Shown piece after piece: positions 6,012 through 14,291 of a DNA stretch of 64,000 bases. Numbering within the stretch: the stretch's first letter is position 1; each line of letters begins with the position of its first letter. Both the position numbers and the translations under genes were made by a program. This DNA comes from G963663315 sp963668255 (lineage in GTDB: Bacteria > Pseudomonadota > Gammaproteobacteria > Arenicellales > Poriferihabitantaceae), in the NCBI GenBank assembly GCA_965116595.1, contig OZ220708.1, forward strand, positions 496,001 through 560,000. The letters are read 5' to 3'. Below the pieces are notes generated by a model. It was not told the origin of the DNA. It was given only the letters and a program-made list of their open reading frames with translations, and made no database searches.

Positions 6012-6668
6012 TTATGCTGGAATGGTTACGGGCTCCCCGATTGGTCGCTTGCTGCCCGCCCTGTCGACAGGCGTGGCAAACAGTTCTGTTCTTAAGGCAG
6101 GAATCAGCAATTCATCGAACAGAGATGTATCCTGAATATCAGGGGAGAGCCACAGATCATAGGTCTCTTCGGGAAGCCATAGCGGGGTTGATTTGCGATG
6201 AATGCCCGCCAGATTGGGATGCCCCGCCAGTGTGATAATTGATGCCGAGGTCACATACTCTCCGGTCACCTTGTCCGTCCATTCCTTATACAATCCGCCA
6301 AAGGCAATGGCGCTGCCATCCTTCGGCTCCAGCAGATGCGGGTTCTTGCCCCCTTCGCTCTCTACAAACCCACTGGCAGGGATGATGCAGCGTGAAGTCC
6401 GGTATTCCGTCTTCTTCGGCAGCCTGGCATGGTTCGTGTTTACACTGAAATAATTCCTGTGGGGTTTCAGTCCGCCTGGTGTCTGTTGCAGGTATAACCA
6501 CCAGATTGCAGGTCGAACCTGGCGCGGTCCACCCGCCTCACTGACGATGCTGATGGTCGCTCCAGGCCTGAAATCATCACTGTAAATGAAGGCCGCACTA
6601 TCCACCCTCAGGCGATCAGAGAGCCTTGCCGTGCCGTCCTTGTTGATTAATGCGAAATTGGTGCACAT
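6012..6668 (-). CDS. SRAP (HMCES/YedK-like) abasic-site DNA-protein crosslinker
   Basis: A 218-residue SOS-response-associated peptidase family protein. These proteins form a thiazolidine crosslink to abasic sites in single-stranded DNA through Cys2. Cys2 follows the initiator Met directly (MCTNF). Asn at 77 or 79 (SVNTNH), Glu103 (GFVES) and His157 (GIHRKS) occupy the places of the known catalytic residues, and the family signature RCIIPASGF is at 93-101. The sequence is divergent: STPLWL replaces the usual RMP stretch after the histidine. It is divergent from the umuD relic across a 29-bp spacer carrying TATAAT and one LexA-like half-site, in keeping with SOS control. Confidence 0.88.
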   Translation of the reverse strand: MCTNFALINKDGTARLSDRLRVDSAAFIYSDDFRPGATISIVSEAGGPRQVRPAIWWLYLQQTPGGLKPHRNYFSVNTNHARLPKKTEYRTSRCIIPASGFVESEGGKNPHLLEPKDGSAIAFGGLYKEWTDKVTGEYVTSASIITLAGHPNLAGIHRKSTPLWLPEETYDLWLSPDIQDTSLFDELLIPALRTELFATPVDRAGSKRPIGEPVTIPA

Positions 6669-6677
6669 AATACCGGG

Positions 6678-6687
6678 TATAATACAG
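6678..6687 (+). promoter_or_regulatory. -10 box with LexA-like half-site between SRAP and umuD
   Basis: TATAAT at 6678-6683 is followed by ACAG, giving one half (TATAATACAG) of a CTGT-N8-ACAG LexA box. The left half is degenerate. The site lies in the 29-bp spacer between two SOS-type genes. No good -35 is seen. The evidence is weak. Confidence 0.3.
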
Positions 6688-6697
6688 GTTTCCAGTT

Positions 6698-6954
6698 ATG
6701 ACTATTACACGACTATCCAGCCATCAAAGCAGGACAGCTTTTCTCGCCCCATACTTTATCAGTCGTGTTCCGGCCGGGTTTCCAAGTCCTGCTGACGATT
6801 ATATGGACAAGGCGCTCGATCTCAATGAGCATCTGATCAAACACCCTGCGGCCACGTTCTATTGCTGTGTGTCCGGCCAGTCCCTCGAAGGTATCGGTAT
6901 CTTTGACGGTGGTCTGCTGATCGTGGACCGTTCACTCACTCCTCAACATGGTAA
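6698..6954 (+). pseudogene. umuD: umuD 5' fragment (SOS mutagenesis protein UmuD)
   Basis: The first 85 codons match UmuD, the LexA-like protein that self-cleaves to activate polymerase V. AGFPSPADDYMD (cleavage site Ala-Gly) and LDLNEHLIKHPAATF are clear, and the serine of VSGQSLEG corresponds to the catalytic nucleophile region. The fragment continues with IFDGGLLIVDRSLTPQHGNV. The homology then stops and the frame ends at 6976. The segment with the catalytic lysine is missing, and the next bases belong to the umuC 3' end. One deletion thus appears to have removed the end of umuD and almost all of umuC. The encoded stub could not self-process. Confidence 0.85.
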
Positions 6955-7128
6955 TGTGCCTTTGCCGATAAGCTGATGAAGGTATTTGGTGCGGCTAATC
7001 AGCGTAAAGGCAAAGGCACATTGTTCCTGGGAGCGCAAGGGGTCAACAAGCCATGGTATATGCGCCAGCAATTCACATCTCCCCAATACACAACCAGGTG
7101 GCGGGATATCCCTGTCGCACGCTGCTAG
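6955..7128 (+). pseudogene. umuC: umuC 3' fragment (DNA polymerase V subunit)
   Basis: After a stop at 6952-6954, this frame reads FADKLMKVFGAANQRKGKG, TLFLGAQGVNKPWYMRQQF, then TSPQYTTRWRDIPVARC and stop. It is the C-terminal end of UmuC, including the family SPxYTTRW motif. The Y-family polymerase palm, fingers and thumb and the little finger are absent. The junction with the umuD fragment is at about 6952-6957. No ribosome site precedes the internal ATG at 6976, so expression is not expected. Confidence 0.85.
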
Positions 7129-7163
7129 TACGATAATACGATAAATATACCGGCTTTATTTGT

Positions 7164-8366
7164 TTAAAAATACAACTCCAGGGAAAGCAATACAAAATCA
7201 CTGTCTTTCAGACTGAAGCCAATATTCCCCGGATCGACATTGCTCCCTCCCTGAGCTTCCAGACTGATTCGTGCATCAGTAAAGATTCGTCGATTGGCTT
7301 CCAACCGGAAATTGACTGAGTCATCGTCCAGATCAACGAGTCCGCCGAACAGTATCTGGGAACTTTCTGTATCATTGAACCCGAATCGCAAGCCTGTGAA
7401 CAAGTCGTTCTGGAATGGTACTGACTGTCGGTTGCCTCTACTGTCATGGTGATATTCCGCCAGCAGGCCCAGATCGAACAGTCCGCTTGCCATGCCGTAA
7501 ATACTGTATTCGAAGCCACCCACCCAGGCGGTGAAATCATCGACCGGAACCTGGCTGTTGCTGTTGAAATTCCGCCTGAGCGCTTCCAGCTTCCATAGCC
7601 AGGCATCACTGGTTATCTGGATATCGATACCCAGTTGATTGATCTGCGGGTAATAGGGAATCAATTCATCTGTGCCGCTGAAGATGAAGCCCGGGTCACG
7701 GGAAGTGCCGTTAAACCACGACACACCATAATCAATCAACTCGTGGTAGCCACTATAGCGAATTGCATAGTCGGTATGATCATCGCCGCTGCCGGATTGG
7801 TAAACAGGGTTGTTGTTCACTCTGAATGGAAGCGCGCCGGGAGTGCCGACAGAGAGGAATTGGCGCTCCCTGAAACCGGGCAGTATAAATGCAGTAAGAA
7901 CACTTTGATCAAAAGACCGGCTTAACCGGAGCATCGGTTGACCCAGCTTGTCTTCACCGTCGACGCCTTCGAGAAAATCAGTCTGGTTGATGATGTTTAC
8001 CAGATGGTTTGACTCGACGACTCCCCAGAATACCTTGCCGATTCCAACCAGGGTTTCCCAGTCCCCGGAGGCATGGTTGATGTTTAATTCGCGAATGTCA
8101 AAATGTTCGCGTTCATCATCTTCACTATCCCATCTTGCAAACGGGACAAAGGTAAAAATGGTGTCTCCATTGTTGACGCTGTGATTGAACCCGGTTTCCA
8201 GGCCAATTGCGTAATGGTGTTCGTATTGCTCTGTGTGATCCGAATCCTGTAATTGAATCCGTGTTTCAAGGTCCAGGGTCGAACGCATCTCCATCCCTGC
8301 CGCCGGACCTCCGGCCAGAAGCGACATGATTACGTAACAGGGAATGCTGATGAACCAGGTCTTCAC
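7164..8366 (-). CDS. outer-membrane beta-barrel protein of an RND lipid-transport operon
   Basis: A 400-residue exported protein with an N-terminal signal peptide (MKTWFISIPCYVIMSLLAGG, cleavage probably after PAAG). The mature part shows alternating aromatic and polar residues and ends with DFVLLSLELYF, the terminal phenylalanine pattern recognised by the BAM complex. It resembles DUF1302-like or alginate-export-like barrels, but no family is assigned with certainty. It is the last gene of a minus-strand operon: the LolA-like gene ends 25 bp upstream, preceded by an RND permease and a phosphoesterase. The context suggests the outer-membrane component of a lipid or hydrophobic-compound export route. 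This function is inference. Confidence 0.75.
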   Translation of the reverse strand: MKTWFISIPCYVIMSLLAGGPAAGMEMRSTLDLETRIQLQDSDHTEQYEHHYAIGLETGFNHSVNNGDTIFTFVPFARWDSEDDEREHFDIRELNINHASGDWETLVGIGKVFWGVVESNHLVNIINQTDFLEGVDGEDKLGQPMLRLSRSFDQSVLTAFILPGFRERQFLSVGTPGALPFRVNNNPVYQSGSGDDHTDYAIRYSGYHELIDYGVSWFNGTSRDPGFIFSGTDELIPYYPQINQLGIDIQITSDAWLWKLEALRRNFNSNSQVPVDDFTAWVGGFEYSIYGMASGLFDLGLLAEYHHDSRGNRQSVPFQNDLFTGLRFGFNDTESSQILFGGLVDLDDDSVNFRLEANRRIFTDARISLEAQGGSNVDPGNIGFSLKDSDFVLLSLELYF

Positions 8367-8391
8367 GGTATTTCCCCGTCCTGGCTCCTGG

Positions 8392-9204
8392 TCATTTCAG
8401 TCGTTTCAGTGCGTTCTGACTGAAATCCTTTTCGTCCATCGGGGTTTCGAAATCATGCCCGGTCCAGAGCAATGTTGTACTTTTTCCGGTTAGATGATTG
8501 ACCATTTCAAATCGGTCAGCACGCCAGTAACCCCCCGAATATTCCTTGAATCCAAAAGTATCCAGCGTCTTCATCAGGGAATTTTTCCTGTCGTAATATT
8601 CAACCTTGATATTTCGATAGTGTTCTTTGTCAAACCACGCCACCTGCCTGGTATACCCGGAGTTTTCATATTTCGGGATGCGTTCAACGACATGGCATTG
8701 ATAGCCTTCCCCACAGGCTTCCTCACCCAGGTATCTGTAGGAAAATTTTTCAATTTCGGGTGAACCAATATCTTCGAAGGCAAATTCACTGCCCATGAAG
8801 GGGCCGGATTTATTCTTTGAGGAAATTCTTTTCACTCGCTTTATCGCAGGCAGGTAAAGCCACTGGTCGTCGGGGTCAAGGCCATGGGAGAAGGTCAGCA
8901 TTGCAGTACCTGCCACATCCCTGGGCTCTTTGAACAGGGAAAGGGATTTATCCCCGTCACCTTCTACTTCCAGTTGACGGCTGGTCATTTTCCGGCGGCT
9001 CTCCTTGCCAGCCCGGTTACGCAGGATCATTTCCATTTCACTGGTCAAATGTTTCCATCCGCTGTCACGCCGATCAGCGGCAGTCACAATTTCCAGACCT
9101 TTTTCTTCGGCGCTTTGGGCAAAGGACGGACTGGTTGAAGCCAGCATTACCACAAGTACAGTGGAAACGATGGGTCCGATTAAACTCGATTTATTGAAAC
9201 TCAT
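8392..9204 (-). CDS. LolA-like outer membrane lipoprotein-sorting protein
   Basis: A 270-residue periplasmic protein with a signal peptide (residues 1-30, ending SPSFAQ). The mature part matches the family annotated as outer membrane lipoprotein-sorting protein (PF17131, LolA-like half-barrel), with hallmark stretches DQWLYLPAIKRVKRI and GSEFAFEDIG. In this family the genes regularly accompany MMPL/RND permeases, and the protein is thought to ferry a lipid ligand across the periplasm. Here it lies 40 bp downstream of the RND gene and 25 bp before the barrel gene. A pair of cysteines (EEACGEGYQCHVV) may form a disulfide. The ligand is unknown. It is distinct from canonical LolA, which sits next to the LolCDE system. 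Confidence 0.82.
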   Translation of the reverse strand: MSFNKSSLIGPIVSTVLVVMLASTSPSFAQSAEEKGLEIVTAADRRDSGWKHLTSEMEMILRNRAGKESRRKMTSRQLEVEGDGDKSLSLFKEPRDVAGTAMLTFSHGLDPDDQWLYLPAIKRVKRISSKNKSGPFMGSEFAFEDIGSPEIEKFSYRYLGEEACGEGYQCHVVERIPKYENSGYTRQVAWFDKEHYRNIKVEYYDRKNSLMKTLDTFGFKEYSGGYWRADRFEMVNHLTGKSTTLLWTGHDFETPMDEKDFSQNALKRLK

Positions 9205-9244
9205 GGCTCCTCAAGAATAATTGTAAAATATCAGTCTGTAAACC

Positions 9245-11587
9245 TCAATCAGAACCTACACGGGCAGGCCGGGTTGCGGGTTTGACAATTTCAGGCAGCA
9301 ACCACTTATCGATCCGAATCAACAAAGCAGGCAGTAGCAGGAAATCCACAAAGAGCGCAAACATGATAACGTTGGCCACCATTAATCCCATCTGCGCGTT
9401 GAGCAGGAATGGCGAGGCGGCAAGCACCAGAAAGCCGGATGCCAATGCCACCGATGTGGTCCACAATGCGACACCGACGGTGGAAAAGGCATATCGTACG
9501 GCATTAGCGGCATCAAGCTGACCCTCCAGTCTGGCCCGAATATATTTGCTCATGAAGTGAATCGTATCATCCACCACGATTCCCAGCGTCATCGCAGTAA
9601 CCACAGACAGGCTGACACCCACCTTGCCATCGACAATCCCCCAAAATCCGAATGCCATCGCTGCCGGCGCAAAATTGGGAATGAGCGTAAGCAGGCCGCA
9701 ACGCACCGACTTGAAAGCCCACATCAGCAGTAATGAGATTGCGGTCATGGCAAATGCGGTACCACCCAGCATAGTGACGATGTTACGCATTCCGATATGG
9801 GCAAACATGATAGTCGGACTGGAGCCAACGGTGTAAATGTCAGGAGTATTCTGTTTAAGCCATTGTGAGACTCTTTCCTCGAAGGCAAGGGCATCCCTGG
9901 AGGACAGGGTTTCCAGCGTCGCAGTCAATCTGGTGCGTTGTTTGTCAATATCCATCTGATTGTTCAGGTTCAGCCCATAAGGCAATGACATTTCATATAA
10001 CAGCAGATACTGGGCTGCCATTTCCCGCTCCTCCGGCAGGGCATACCAGGCTGGATCATCGGCATGCATGCTTTTATTGACCCGCTTGAATACATCGGTC
10101 AAGGTATTGACGTGAATGACTTCCGCCTGAGTTCTCAGCCATTCGGCAAATTGTTCGACCTGGGCAAGATATTCGGGTTCCGATATCGCGCCTGATTCCC
10201 CCGCGTCCAGGGAATAGTCGACGAACCCCAGTCCTGTCAGGTTATCCACCACAAAATCGCTGTCGGTTCTGAACTGAATTTCCTCTTCAAAGTACTCAAG
10301 GAAGATGTCATCAAGCTGGTTTCTCGGAATGCAGGCCACCAGCGCGAGAATGATCAGGCTCATTACCGGTAGCAACCTCCGACGATACCGGATTACCTGG
10401 TCGGCAAACCATCTCATGATTTCAACTCCATACGCCCGCTTTGCGCGGTTGGTTGAAGGCAGCAGGGTGACCAGTGCAGGCAGCAGGGTGATCGCGTAAA
10501 ACCAGGCAAACAACACTCCTATCGCTGAGATATTTCCGAGATCACCAAATGGCGGGGCATCACTGAAGTTCAGCGACAGGAAACCGATCGCCGTAGTCAG
10601 GGAGGTCAGGAATACCGGGCCGAAATTAATCCGCATACTTTCCACCATTGCGCCTATCCTGTCGTTTGTGCCGCGACGGGCGTAGTTCCAGTTGGAAAGA
10701 ATATGGACACAGTCAGCTACTGCCAGGGTCAGGATGATGATCGGGGCAGCCATGGACGGCGGGGTCAGTTTTATCCCGAGCCAACCAGCAATACCCATTG
10801 CTGAGATAACCGAGAGAAAAATGGTGATAAAGGTTGCAACGATGCCGGTCAAACCACGCACCTGGAGAAACACCAGAAACAGGACAATGGCAAAGGCAAC
10901 CGGGATCAGATGGGTGAGGTCATACAATGCGGTTTCAGAAAAAGCCTGATCCATTAACACGACACCGGTCAGGTATACTTCCAGACCCGGCCACTTATCT
11001 TTAGCGTATTCACGCATCTGCCGAACATACGCTACAACCTGTGGTCCTTCCGAAGCTTCATCGACGCCCGGCAATTCAACCGTGATATTGATAGCGGTAA
11101 CACGGGAATCACTGGATATCAAACGATCGATGAGGAGGGGTTCGTTGACAGCGATATTCCGGATTCTGTCCAGATCGGCCTGAGTCAGAGAGGCAGCATC
11201 TTCATACAGGTCGGATACGGTCAACTCGTCACCATCAGCTTCGGTGTGCTGATAATTGGATAATGAATCCACCCTGATTGAAAAAGGTGTTTGCCAGGCT
11301 CGCTCAGTCAGATCCGAGATTGCTGCAAGTGTCTGATTGGTAAATACCCCGCCTTCCTGCGGAGCAATGACGAATAACACACTATCGTTTCTGGTATACG
11401 TATCCTGCAGATTTTCGAAGGCCAGGAGATGGGGGTCATCACCTGAGAAAAATACACGGTAGTCATTGGTAAAACCGAGATACCGTACACCCAGTGCGGC
11501 ACAAATCGCCACAATCAGGGCGATCACAATAGTGGCAACACGATGACTGGTTACCCAACCGCACCACTTGATCGCAAGATTATCCAT
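9245..11587 (-). CDS. MMPL/HpnN-type RND transporter permease
   Basis: A 780-residue inner-membrane protein with the RND layout: one N-terminal helix, a periplasmic loop (about 40-220), a block of five helices, a second helix-plus-loop unit (about 395-610) and a final five-helix block. It contains the paired motif of the family, LTLAVADCVHIL in the first half and LGIVVDDTIHFM in the second, with the acidic residues used for proton relay. Its length is close to that of HpnN and other MMPL-type lipid exporters, shorter than tripartite AcrB-like pumps. No membrane-fusion or TolC-like gene is adjacent; instead a LolA-like carrier and a barrel follow. The substrate is therefore likely a lipid or hydrophobic molecule. 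Confidence 0.88.
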   Translation of the reverse strand: MDNLAIKWCGWVTSHRVATIVIALIVAICAALGVRYLGFTNDYRVFFSGDDPHLLAFENLQDTYTRNDSVLFVIAPQEGGVFTNQTLAAISDLTERAWQTPFSIRVDSLSNYQHTEADGDELTVSDLYEDAASLTQADLDRIRNIAVNEPLLIDRLISSDSRVTAINITVELPGVDEASEGPQVVAYVRQMREYAKDKWPGLEVYLTGVVLMDQAFSETALYDLTHLIPVAFAIVLFLVFLQVRGLTGIVATFITIFLSVISAMGIAGWLGIKLTPPSMAAPIIILTLAVADCVHILSNWNYARRGTNDRIGAMVESMRINFGPVFLTSLTTAIGFLSLNFSDAPPFGDLGNISAIGVLFAWFYAITLLPALVTLLPSTNRAKRAYGVEIMRWFADQVIRYRRRLLPVMSLIILALVACIPRNQLDDIFLEYFEEEIQFRTDSDFVVDNLTGLGFVDYSLDAGESGAISEPEYLAQVEQFAEWLRTQAEVIHVNTLTDVFKRVNKSMHADDPAWYALPEEREMAAQYLLLYEMSLPYGLNLNNQMDIDKQRTRLTATLETLSSRDALAFEERVSQWLKQNTPDIYTVGSSPTIMFAHIGMRNIVTMLGGTAFAMTAISLLLMWAFKSVRCGLLTLIPNFAPAAMAFGFWGIVDGKVGVSLSVVTAMTLGIVVDDTIHFMSKYIRARLEGQLDAANAVRYAFSTVGVALWTTSVALASGFLVLAASPFLLNAQMGLMVANVIMFALFVDFLLLPALLIRIDKWLLPEIVKPATRPARVGSD

Positions 11588-11651
11588 TCAGGCATCCGTT
11601 TTAAAGATTGCGATCATGCTGAAGCTCACGGCATATCATGAAAAAGCCACT

Positions 11652-12584
11652 CTATTTCCGTTTATTGTGTTCGTATAGGATCGAATTATCGACGGATATA
11701 AATCTGAGCGCCATCGTTTCCGGTTCCACTTCTATCTCCAGAAATCCGAACACGCTCGCCCCGAAATGATGCTCCGGATTTTCCACAAACTGATGCAATG
11801 ACATCCCGCCTCCCCCTGAAATAAACTGGTCTGCCTGGCAGTTATCGATATCTATATGTTCCAGATGATGGGCATGGCCTGATAGAAATGTGTCCACATA
11901 ATCGCAAATGGCGCGGCTGACGAAGAATCCACCCAGGCCTCCGCCCTTATGCCTTCCACCGCCTTTACTTTCCGAAATCAGGGGATGATGACCGAATGCT
12001 ATTGACCAGGGCGTCAGGCGGTCTGTGAGCGCAGGGACCGCCTTGTGTATGAATATGGGACTTAGTGTATCGATGGCATACAATGCCAGAAGGTCTTCGA
12101 ATAGCACCTGGTAATGTCGGTGCGGAAACCACCAGCGAGGATTGATAGTGCCCGCTTCTTTCCAGATCCACGGGTTACCGTTATAGTCATGGTTGCCGAG
12201 GGCCGGAAAGATTGGGAGATCCTGCAGGCACTCACTGCCATACATGTCGAAAATCAACTCATCCCAACGCGGGTCATCAAGCGTTTCCGTACCATCCGGA
12301 TAGATCACGTCACCGATCAAAAGCAAGGCATCGGGTTTCTGTTTTTTGCATCTTTCCTCCATCGCCTCGGCAACATCGCTCTGGGACATCCACCCTGAAC
12401 CGGAGTCACCCAAAGCGAACAACACAATGTGTTGATCATGAGCTACGACCTTGACCGGGGGCGTATCGACAAATTCTGGATATTTCGCCAGTTTTTCCCG
12501 ATATTTGAATATCTCGACTGTCAAAATGACAATAATCAGGACAATCATCACGATCAAAACTGCTTTTAAAAGCCGCATCAGCAT
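11652..12584 (-). CDS. membrane-anchored metallophosphoesterase (purple acid phosphatase-like)
   Basis: A 310-residue protein with one N-terminal membrane helix (IVMIVLIIVILTVEIF) and a periplasmic calcineurin-like phosphoesterase domain. Metal-ligand motifs appear in order: GDSGSG, LLIGDVIYPDG, ALGNHDYNGNP, FGHHPLI and GHAHHLEHI. The GDSGSG and GNHDYNGNP forms resemble tartrate-resistant purple acid phosphatases more than exonuclease-type enzymes. It starts the minus-strand operon with the RND, LolA-like and barrel genes (64 bp to the RND gene). Its role may be to dephosphorylate a lipid or head group linked to that transporter; this is speculative. Confidence 0.82.
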   Translation of the reverse strand: MLMRLLKAVLIVMIVLIIVILTVEIFKYREKLAKYPEFVDTPPVKVVAHDQHIVLFALGDSGSGWMSQSDVAEAMEERCKKQKPDALLLIGDVIYPDGTETLDDPRWDELIFDMYGSECLQDLPIFPALGNHDYNGNPWIWKEAGTINPRWWFPHRHYQVLFEDLLALYAIDTLSPIFIHKAVPALTDRLTPWSIAFGHHPLISESKGGGRHKGGGLGGFFVSRAICDYVDTFLSGHAHHLEHIDIDNCQADQFISGGGGMSLHQFVENPEHHFGASVFGFLEIEVEPETMALRFISVDNSILYEHNKRK

Positions 12585-12866
12585 ACCCTGTGCTTGTATG
12601 TTTTAATTATTATGCCGGTGCAGTTTGGCGATGATTAATCCGGATTATCAAGAATTCGTTTACAGGCATAACGGTTGATTATAAACGCTCGGACAAGCGA
12701 TATCATCAGCAAGTCCGACTGGACAGGCTCACGCTTGTGTACCCGGAATCAGACCTGTAACACTGGATGTAATCGGATATTACCCTGTATTTTGTCAACA
12801 TAATATGCTATATTTCAGTCATCAAACTGGTGGATAATCACCGGGAGCATACCTGACCCACTTGAC

Positions 12867-13043
12867 ATGGGTGAAATAATCGACTTCACAGCCAGGGAAA
12901 CAAGACGCAGGCACGAGCGTATTCAGGCATTGCTTTACAAGGCATTGACCAGCGAGCTTAATGACAGGGATCTGGATGAACTCAGGAGATTGTCCAGACA
13001 GAGACCGGACAATGCCGGAACTACCGGAAAGTCCGTTCACTGA
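12867..13043 (+). CDS. small hypothetical protein (58 aa)
   Basis: An ATG-started 58-codon frame begins MGEIIDFTARETRRRHERIQ and contains a charged helix ending LNDRDLDELRRLSRQRPDN. It is rich in arginine and glutamate, without membrane segments. It is followed after 38 bp by another unknown gene on the same strand. No homologous family is recognised. Only the amphipathic composition and position upstream of a plausible partner argue that it is real. Confidence 0.45.
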   Translation: MGEIIDFTARETRRRHERIQALLYKALTSELNDRDLDELRRLSRQRPDNAGTTGKSVH

Positions 13044-13081
13044 CCCGTTTCCTGATTGATTCATTATCCGATCAATTTTTC

Positions 13082-13420
13082 ATGCTGAAGCTTAACTTTG
13101 AAGAAAAATTCATTCCGGATGAGGAGGAAAGACTGAAAAACCTGCTGGCACGTTACGAGCCATTGCTTGCGAGGGACATGACCTCTGAGAATCAGAAAAA
13201 CCACAGCCTGATTTTAGAGCTGCTGGAACAGGAACCGGCACACTCCGAGTTGCTGGAAGGGATTCAACCAATCTTTGCTACAGCTGATGCAAAGCCCATA
13301 CCGCTGATTCTGAGCGATGAAACCGAACGAAATCTTGGACCCAATCGCTCAGCGGAAATCCTCGGTTTCCATGCAGATATCAGTTATATGGTGGTTCAGC
13401 ACCTGAACAAAAATACATGA
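13082..13420 (+). CDS. hypothetical protein (112 aa)
   Basis: A 112-residue soluble, acidic protein, MLKLNFEEKFIPDEEERL at the start. The central part is helical with many glutamate and leucine residues, and the C-terminal part reads LGFHADISYMVVQHLNKN. I recognise no family. It lies between a 58-residue unknown gene and mlaA, both on the same strand, 91 bp before mlaA. The base composition resembles its neighbours, and the frame is intact, so it is probably a real gene of unknown function. Confidence 0.6.
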   Translation: MLKLNFEEKFIPDEEERLKNLLARYEPLLARDMTSENQKNHSLILELLEQEPAHSELLEGIQPIFATADAKPIPLILSDETERNLGPNRSAEILGFHADISYMVVQHLNKNT

Positions 13421-13511
13421 AGGAAAATGGTGGTTGTTTATTTAGACCCTGCATTGAATTAGTGATACGATCCGCCGGAATTGAGCCATCCGTGTCCGGA
13501 ACGAAGATCAA

Positions 13512-14288
13512 ATGCCCAACAAAAACACCGCCTGTGAAAAATGGTTCAGGACAGGTCTGCTGTTCCTTGTCCTTGTATTTGGCCTGACCACCGGTTACGC
13601 CTCAGCCTCTTCACTACCGGAAGAGAATGACCCGTTTGAGAAGATGAACCGGGCGATTCTGGATTTCAATCTGGACTTTGACAGGGTGTTTCTGAAGCCA
13701 ATTGCCAAACCCTACCGAAAAGTCGTGCCCTCGCCGGTACGTAGGGGAATTGGCAACATATTCTCCAATCTGTGGGAACCGATGACGGTTGTAAACGACT
13801 TGCTGCAAGGCAAGGCAGGCCAGGCGGCCAATGATACATTACGGTTTCTGGTCAATTCCACCGCTGGGTTACTGGGTATATTCGATGTTGCCAGCGCACT
13901 CAATTTACCGAAGCATAAAGAGGATTTTGGACAAACCCTGGCGGTCTGGGGAGTACCTGCAGGCCCCTATCTGATGTTGCCATTCCTGGGGCCGGGCAAT
14001 CTACGCGATGCAACAGGCCTTGTCCCGCAGTTTGTTTATGGAGATGCGGTCGGGTATCTTGATTCCCCGGACAGTGTCTACGCCGGCGGCGTGAGAATAG
14101 TGGATGCCCGCTCGCGTTTGCTTGATTCGGATGGTTTGCTTGAAGCTCAGCCGGACAAGTATCTTTTTCTGCGCGAGACATATCGTCAGTCGAGAACGAG
14201 ATTGATTCATGATGGCAACCCTCCCCCGCCAGAGGACGGACTTTCTGAAGACGAGCTTATCGATCAGCTCTTGCAAGATGACCAGTAA
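13512..14288 (+). CDS. mlaA: MlaA/VacJ family outer-membrane lipid-asymmetry protein
   Basis: A 258-residue homologue of MlaA (VacJ). MlaA removes mislocalised phospholipids from the outer leaflet of the outer membrane and hands them to MlaC. Family motifs are NDPFEKMNRAILDFN (39-53), followed by RNDTLRF-type region AANDTLRFLVNSTAG, and EDFGQTLAVWGVPAGPYLMLPFLGP. The signal peptide ends GLTTGYASAS. A lipobox would need Cys where Tyr stands (GYAS instead of GCAS), so this protein may be soluble or anchored otherwise. apaH starts 3 bp after the stop, suggesting co-transcription. mlaBCDEF are not in this window. Confidence 0.92.
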   Translation: MPNKNTACEKWFRTGLLFLVLVFGLTTGYASASSLPEENDPFEKMNRAILDFNLDFDRVFLKPIAKPYRKVVPSPVRRGIGNIFSNLWEPMTVVNDLLQGKAGQAANDTLRFLVNSTAGLLGIFDVASALNLPKHKEDFGQTLAVWGVPAGPYLMLPFLGPGNLRDATGLVPQFVYGDAVGYLDSPDSVYAGGVRIVDARSRLLDSDGLLEAQPDKYLFLRETYRQSRTRLIHDGNPPPPEDGLSEDELIDQLLQDDQ

Positions 14289-14291
14289 CCC

